Positions 6,880 through 11,259 of a DNA stretch of 11,259 nt are shown piece after piece. Location of the stretch: NCBI GenBank assembly GCA_966112985.1, contig CBHWET010000140.1:1-11259 (forward strand), in the 5' to 3' direction. This stretch comes from CBHWET01 sp966112985 (GTDB taxonomy: Bacteria; Verrucomicrobiota; Verrucomicrobiia; Limisphaerales; JACDHS01). The notes beneath the pieces were generated by a model that saw only the letters and a program-made list of their open reading frames with translations, ran no database searches and had not been told where the DNA came from. The position numbers and the translations under genes were made by a program. Position 1 is the first letter of the stretch; the number at the start of each line of letters is the position of its first letter.

Positions 6880-9800
6880 AAACAATTCCACCAGTTTGTC
6901 CGGAACCAGAAGGGCAGAAGTATTGGCGCAGCTTAGATCAATTGGCTGATTCGCCGGAATTTCAGCAGATGGTGGAACGCGAGTTCCCGCAGGGTGCGAG
7001 CGAGCTTCGCGATCCGGTTACACGCCGTTCTTTCGTAAAATTAATGTCCGCATCGGCTTTATTGGCTGGTGTCGGCCTGACCGGCTGCCGTCGTCCGGAG
7101 GAAAAGATTCTTCCATTCTCGAAACAACCTGAGAATTACATTCACGGCGTTCCGCAGTATTTCGCTTCCGCCCGTCCGACCCGCTTTGGTGCTGTTCCAG
7201 TGTTGGTGAAGTCGAGCGATGGTCGTCCAACTAAGATTGAAGGCAATGCAGATCATCCGGCTTACCAGGGCACGTTAAGTCCTGAAGAGCAAGGCTCCAA
7301 TATCAAGCACGGTGGGACGGATCTCATCACGCAAGCATCAGTCCTTAATGTTTACGATCCTGATCGTGCGATGCGCATCGCCAAGGACGGTAAAGACGTC
7401 ACGCGTGAAGAAGCATTTGATTATCTTGCCGAGTTTTCTAAGAAAGCTTTGGAAAACGAGGGTGATGGAATCTGCTTTCTGATGGATCACAGCAGTTCGC
7501 CTTCGCGGCAACGGTTGCAGAAGCTCATCAGCGAGAAATACAAACAGGCCCGCTTCTACTCGTATGAACCTGTTGATTTGACGCTTACAGACAAAGCGAT
7601 CTCCCCATTATTTGGACGTGAAACGCTGAAGGTTGAGTATCAGATGGATCGTGCTGAACGAATCCTCTCGCTCGATTGCGATTTTATCGGTAGTGAGCAG
7701 GAAAGCTTCAGGCACATTCGCGGTTTCGCCAAAGGTCGTAAGACTTCCAAGCCGGAAGACAACATGAACCGTTTGTATGTTGTTGAAGGCCTATTTACTT
7801 TAACCGGAGCGAATGCTGACCATCGTCTTCGCATTCCGACCAGCCAAGTCATCGCGATTGCCGGGCGAATTGCTGCTGAAGTCCAGAAAGTGACGGGCGC
7901 TAAGTTGGCCGATTTCACCGAGATTTACAGTCGCTATAAATTCACTGACAAGGAAGAGAAGTGGATTACCGAATGTGTTAAAGACCTGGTCGAACACAAG
8001 AAGAAGAGCATCGTTTGCGCTGGTTATCGGCAGTCGCAGGTTGTTCATGTCCTCGCGCAACTGATCAATCAGATGTTGGGAAACATCGGCACGACCGTGA
8101 TGTTGTACCGAATTGAGGTTCCGGAAGAAGGTTCGTTGCAACGCCTCGTTCAGAGATTGAACGACGGTAAAGTTGAAACGCTCGTTATTGTCGGTGGCAA
8201 TCCTGTTTACAATGCGCCGGCCGAACTTGAGTTCGGTGTCGCGGCGAAGAAAGCCAAGTCCGTTATTCGCCTCGGCTATTACGAGGACGAAACCGCGATC
8301 GTTTGCACATGGCATTTCCCGCAAGCCCACTTTCTCGAGAGCTGGGGTGATGTTCGCACCGGTGACGGTACGCTGACACCTGTTCAGCCCTTGATTGAAC
8401 CGTTGTTTAACGGTGTCCGTGAATTGGAATTTCTCGCTCGTATTGGTGGTCTGACTCCCACGAACGCTTACGACATCGTTCGCGAAACATTTCAGGAGGA
8501 AGTTTTCAAAGGCAAGGCGAAGGATCATTACTCCGAAGAAATCTGGAAGAAATTTTTGCATGACGGTTTCCTTGGTGGAACCGCTGGGCGTTCGTTCCTG
8601 GAGGAATTTGACAAGGCGCAAATCGGCGCCGCTCTCAGTAAGATTGAGATCGACAGTGCTCCAACAATCAATGATCTCGAGGTTGTCTACCATCGAGACT
8701 ATAAAGTCGACGATGGTCGTTATAACAACAACGGCTGGCTGCAGGAATTGCCAGATCCGGTGACAAAGATGACGTGGGAAAACGTTATCTTAATGAGTTA
8801 CAAGACAGCGAAGGAACTCGGGCTGAAGGTTGAAAACAAAGAAAACAACCGTCTCGAAGTACCTGTGATTAAGGTTCAGGTCGAGGGGCGCGAAGTAGAG
8901 GGGCCGGTCTGGGTTCAGCCTGGCATGGCGGATTATACTTTAGGTCTCGCCCTTGGTTATGGTCGTACGAAAAGCGGTCGTGTTGGCAAGGGCGCGGGCT
9001 TCAATGCATATGCCATCCGGACATCTCATGCGGCGTACGTCGCGGCCGGAGCAAAAGTCGCCAAGACCGGTCGGATGCATCCGCTCGGGACGACGCAAGA
9101 TCATTGGGCAATGGAAGGTCGCCCGATCATTCGCGAAGCGAACCTTGAGCAATACCGCAAGAAACCAGACTTTGCGAAGGCAATGCAGATGGAAGAACCA
9201 TCTCGCATGCCGCATGAGAATGCCGATGGCCGCATGTATCCCAACCCGTTGGATAAAGCGAAAGACGCTGCTGTCCATTGGTGGGGCATGTCGATCGATT
9301 TAAGCAGCTGCGTTGGCTGCTCCGCCTGTATGGTGGCGTGCCAAAGCGAAAACAACATTCCAATCGTTGGTAAGGATCAGGTCCGTAATAACCGCGAGAT
9401 GCACTGGATTCGCATTGACCGGTACTTCACCAACGGATTCAAGCACACTGAACACAAGAGCATCGAAGACCAGATGGCTGATCCGCAGATGATCACCCAG
9501 CCGATGCTTTGCCAGCACTGCGAAAAAGCTCCATGCGAAAACGTATGCCCAGTCAATGCGACAGCACACGATCAGGAAGGCCTGAACGTGATGATTTACA
9601 ACCGGTGCGTAGGCACTCGTTACTGCTCAAATAACTGTCCATACAAAGTTCGTCGCTTCAACTATTTCGACTACAACAAGCGTCCGCTCGAAATGTTGAA
9701 GAACCCGATTTACCAGACGCCGCTGCTGCACAGCACGGAAGGCGAATGGGATATGGCGCGCTGGGCCAAAGAACCTGAAAGCAGCTATCGGCCGGATCAG

Positions 9801-10286
9801 GAGTGGGAACTGCTCAAATTGGTTAAAAATCCCGATGTCACCGTGCGTATGCGTGGTGTCATGGAAAAGTGCACCTTCTGCTTACAACGAATTGAGCAGG
9901 CGAAGATCGCGCAGAAAGTTAAGGCGCGTGCATCAGCGGAAATTGAAGTTCCGGATGGGGCTTTTACAACCGCTTGTGCACAGGCTTGCCCTGCTGAAGC
10001 AATTGTATTCGGCAACATCAAGGACCCGAACAGCCGCGTTTCGAAGCTGAAGGAGCAGGAACGTGATTATGCGGTCCTGGAGTTTTTGGCGACGAAACCG
10101 CGTTTGACATATCTCGCGAAAATTCGCAATCCGAACCCTGCGATTCCCGACACCTACAGTGAAGGGCCGGGCAGCTTGCAAGAATATCTCGACCAGCACA
10201 ATGAGAACCCATTTGAGGGCCACGAAGCGGGCGAAAAACACGAAGGCCATGCCGCTCCTGAACATGCCGAGAAAGGAGCACACTAA
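6876..10286 (+). CDS. actB: Alternative complex III subunit ActB, fused molybdopterin-like and Fe-S protein
   Basis: Large peripheral electron-transfer subunit of alternative complex III, 1136 residues. The N-terminal part (1-47) includes the YWRSLDQLADSPEF segment familiar from ActB proteins. A twin-arginine signal follows, with TRRSFVK (Arg50, Arg51), a hydrophobic run and a lipobox-like LTGC ending at Cys71, so Tat export and possibly a lipid anchor are predicted. Residues about 80-770 resemble molybdopterin oxidoreductases, but the CxxCxxxC site near their N-terminus is missing; in characterised ActB this domain has no Mo cofactor. Residues about 800-1060 form the ferredoxin-like domain. 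It has the cysteine groups Cys812/815/818/822, Cys879/882/887/891, Cys911/917/921 (Thr914 where a fourth ligand would sit) and Cys999/1002/1034/1038, fitting three [4Fe-4S] clusters and one [3Fe-4S] cluster. The tail is rich in His, Glu and Ala. The start overlaps actA by ATGA, and no independent ribosome binding site is visible, implying translational coupling. Confidence 0.96.
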   Translation: MKTIPPVCPEPEGQKYWRSLDQLADSPEFQQMVEREFPQGASELRDPVTRRSFVKLMSASALLAGVGLTGCRRPEEKILPFSKQPENYIHGVPQYFASARPTRFGAVPVLVKSSDGRPTKIEGNADHPAYQGTLSPEEQGSNIKHGGTDLITQASVLNVYDPDRAMRIAKDGKDVTREEAFDYLAEFSKKALENEGDGICFLMDHSSSPSRQRLQKLISEKYKQARFYSYEPVDLTLTDKAISPLFGRETLKVEYQMDRAERILSLDCDFIGSEQESFRHIRGFAKGRKTSKPEDNMNRLYVVEGLFTLTGANADHRLRIPTSQVIAIAGRIAAEVQKVTGAKLADFTEIYSRYKFTDKEEKWITECVKDLVEHKKKSIVCAGYRQSQVVHVLAQLINQMLGNIGTTVMLYRIEVPEEGSLQRLVQRLNDGKVETLVIVGGNPVYNAPAELEFGVAAKKAKSVIRLGYYEDETAIVCTWHFPQAHFLESWGDVRTGDGTLTPVQPLIEPLFNGVRELEFLARIGGLTPTNAYDIVRETFQEEVFKGKAKDHYSEEIWKKFLHDGFLGGTAGRSFLEEFDKAQIGAALSKIEIDSAPTINDLEVVYHRDYKVDDGRYNNNGWLQELPDPVTKMTWENVILMSYKTAKELGLKVENKENNRLEVPVIKVQVEGREVEGPVWVQPGMADYTLGLALGYGRTKSGRVGKGAGFNAYAIRTSHAAYVAAGAKVAKTGRMHPLGTTQDHWAMEGRPIIREANLEQYRKKPDFAKAMQMEEPSRMPHENADGRMYPNPLDKAKDAAVHWWGMSIDLSSCVGCSACMVACQSENNIPIVGKDQVRNNREMHWIRIDRYFTNGFKHTEHKSIEDQMADPQMITQPMLCQHCEKAPCENVCPVNATAHDQEGLNVMIYNRCVGTRYCSNNCPYKVRRFNYFDYNKRPLEMLKNPIYQTPLLHSTEGEWDMARWAKEPESSYRPDQEWELLKLVKNPDVTVRMRGVMEKCTFCLQRIEQAKIAQKVKARASAEIEVPDGAFTTACAQACPAEAIVFGNIKDPNSRVSKLKEQERDYAVLEFLATKPRLTYLAKIRNPNPAIPDTYSEGPGSLQEYLDQHNENPFEGHEAGEKHEGHAAPEHAEKGAH
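10272..10278 (+). promoter_or_regulatory. Ribosome binding site of actC
   Basis: AAAGGAG lies seven bases before the actC ATG and inside the last codons of actB. It is the clearest Shine-Dalgarno sequence in the window. Together with the TAATG overlap it fixes the actC start. Confidence 0.75.
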
Positions 10287-11259
10287 TGGCTGAGCAAACC
10301 AATCTTAAGTTGGCACCGCCGCCAGCGGCACTCGAACGTATTCCGCTGGTCGCAAACCAGCGGTCGATCGGTTGGATTTCTGACCAGATTGCGCAGGTTG
10401 CCGAAGGTAAAACTCCAACGTGGTGGTGGGTCGCTTTCGTTCCGAGTGTCATTTTAGCGACGATGCTGTTTGCGCTGCTCGCTTACCTCGTCAGCACAGG
10501 CGTCGGAATCTGGGGGCCTGGCCATCCGGTCATGTGGGGATGGGCGATCATCAACTTCGTCTGGTGGATCGGTATCGGTCACGCCGGGACGCTGATTTCA
10601 GCGATTTTGTTCCTCCTTCGTCAACGCTGGCGCACGGCGGTCAATCGCGCGGCGGAAGCGATGACGATTTTCGCCGTCATGTGCGCCGGTATCTTCCCGG
10701 TTGTACACATCGGACGTGTGTGGTTCGGTTACTGGCTGTTCCCTTTGCCCAATTCTAACAGTATTTGGCCGCAATTTCGTTCCCCTCTGATGTGGGACGT
10801 GTTCGCAGTGTCGACATACTTTACCGTTTCGGCGTTGTTCTGGTATGTCGGTCTGATTCCCGACCTCGCCGTGATGCGTGATCGTGCCACGACGAAGATT
10901 CGCAAGTTCGCTTACGGATTGTTTTCTCTCGGTTGGACTGGTTCGAACCGGAATTGGAGTAACTACGAGAAAGCGTATTTGATCCTCGCGGGTCTCTCTA
11001 CGCCGCTCGTCTTGTCTGTGCACTCCATCGTCTCTCTCGACTTCGCCGTGTCGCAATTGCCCGGCTGGCATACGACGATCTTCCCGCCATACTTCGTTGC
11101 TGGCGCGATCTTTTCCGGCTTCGGCATGGTGCTGACCCTGCTGATTCCGTTGCGAACGATCTGCAAGCTCGAAGATGTCATCACAATGCGCCACATCGAT
11201 TTGATGTGCAAAGTCACTTTGGCCACGGGATCGATCGTCGGTTACGCCTACGGCATGGA
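10286..11259 (+). CDS. actC: Alternative complex III subunit ActC, NrfD/PsrC-type quinol-binding membrane protein (partial)
   Basis: Integral membrane subunit of the NrfD/PsrC family, thought to hold the quinol-oxidation site and pass electrons to the Fe-S clusters of ActB. The first 324 codons are present and the frame is open to the window edge; characterised ActC proteins have about 450-480 residues, so roughly a third is missing. The start ATG shares its A with the actB stop (TAATG). A cytoplasmic N-terminus of about 48 residues precedes the first helix (VAFVPSVILATMLFALLAYL). Later helices include INFVWWIGIGHAGTLISAIL, with the family's conserved GHAGT segment, then FAVMCAGIFPVVHIGRVWF, FAVSTYFTVSALFWYVGLIP, LILAGLSTPLVLSVHSIVSL and FVAGAIFSGFGMVLTLLIPL. 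The motif GRVWFGYWLFPLPN is typical of ActC. Translated with actA and actB as one operon. Confidence 0.94.
   Translation, partial: MAEQTNLKLAPPPAALERIPLVANQRSIGWISDQIAQVAEGKTPTWWWVAFVPSVILATMLFALLAYLVSTGVGIWGPGHPVMWGWAIINFVWWIGIGHAGTLISAILFLLRQRWRTAVNRAAEAMTIFAVMCAGIFPVVHIGRVWFGYWLFPLPNSNSIWPQFRSPLMWDVFAVSTYFTVSALFWYVGLIPDLAVMRDRATTKIRKFAYGLFSLGWTGSNRNWSNYEKAYLILAGLSTPLVLSVHSIVSLDFAVSQLPGWHTTIFPPYFVAGAIFSGFGMVLTLLIPLRTICKLEDVITMRHIDLMCKVTLATGSIVGYAYGM

Noticed and set aside
7800..8693. A 297-codon open frame on the minus strand inside actB
   Set aside because: It lies wholly antisense to the well-supported actB frame, has no recognisable domain, and is what codon bias of a long gene commonly produces on the other strand.
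10598..11194. A 198-codon minus-strand open frame opposite actC
   Set aside because: Its composition is very rich in Arg, His, Glu and Gln with no domain, and the opposite strand encodes clear NrfD-type helices.

Overview
The window most resembles a Gram-negative chromosome of the Verrucomicrobiota/Planctomycetota/Bacteroidota type. The assignment is tentative and leans to Verrucomicrobiota. It rests on an alternative complex III (act) operon in which ActB is a fused Tat-dependent protein, a moderate GC content (about half), several signal-peptide proteins of unknown function, and weak Shine-Dalgarno signals in front of most genes. There are no tRNA or rRNA genes, insertion sequences, CRISPR arrays or phage genes.

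Left part (1-3596, all minus strand). A soluble sensor histidine kinase with four PAS domains runs off the left edge near its C-terminus. Upstream of it, after a gap of about 200 bases, lies a two-gene unit. A small secreted protein of unknown function comes first, followed 23 bases later by a short YidC/Oxa1-type membrane insertase that lacks the large periplasmic domain of the usual Gram-negative YidC. The gap between insertase and kinase holds a short stretch whose translation resembles part of the small secreted protein, possibly a decayed copy.

Middle (3597-5913). A plus-strand gene for a secreted alpha-helical, HEAT-like protein of unknown function converges tail to tail, six bases apart, with a minus-strand gene for a secreted C39-like cysteine peptidase with a visible Cys/His/Asp triad.

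Right part (5914-11259). An AT-rich divergent intergenic region of about 300 bases carries several inverted repeats and repeated CTAAT-type motifs. It leads into actA-actB-actC, the first three genes of alternative complex III, a quinol:electron-acceptor oxidoreductase unrelated to cytochrome bc1. ActA is a membrane-anchored pentaheme cytochrome c. ActB fuses a molybdopterin-oxidoreductase-like domain with no visible N-terminal Fe-S site to a four-cluster ferredoxin domain. ActC is an NrfD/PsrC-type quinol-interacting membrane subunit, cut by the right edge. The genes overlap by 4 bases (ATGA) and 1 base (TAATG), so they are almost certainly co-transcribed and translationally coupled. ActC would take electrons from quinol. 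The Fe-S clusters of ActB and the hemes of ActA would pass them on to a cytochrome c or directly to a terminal oxidase. actD, actE, actF and possibly oxidase genes should follow beyond the window.
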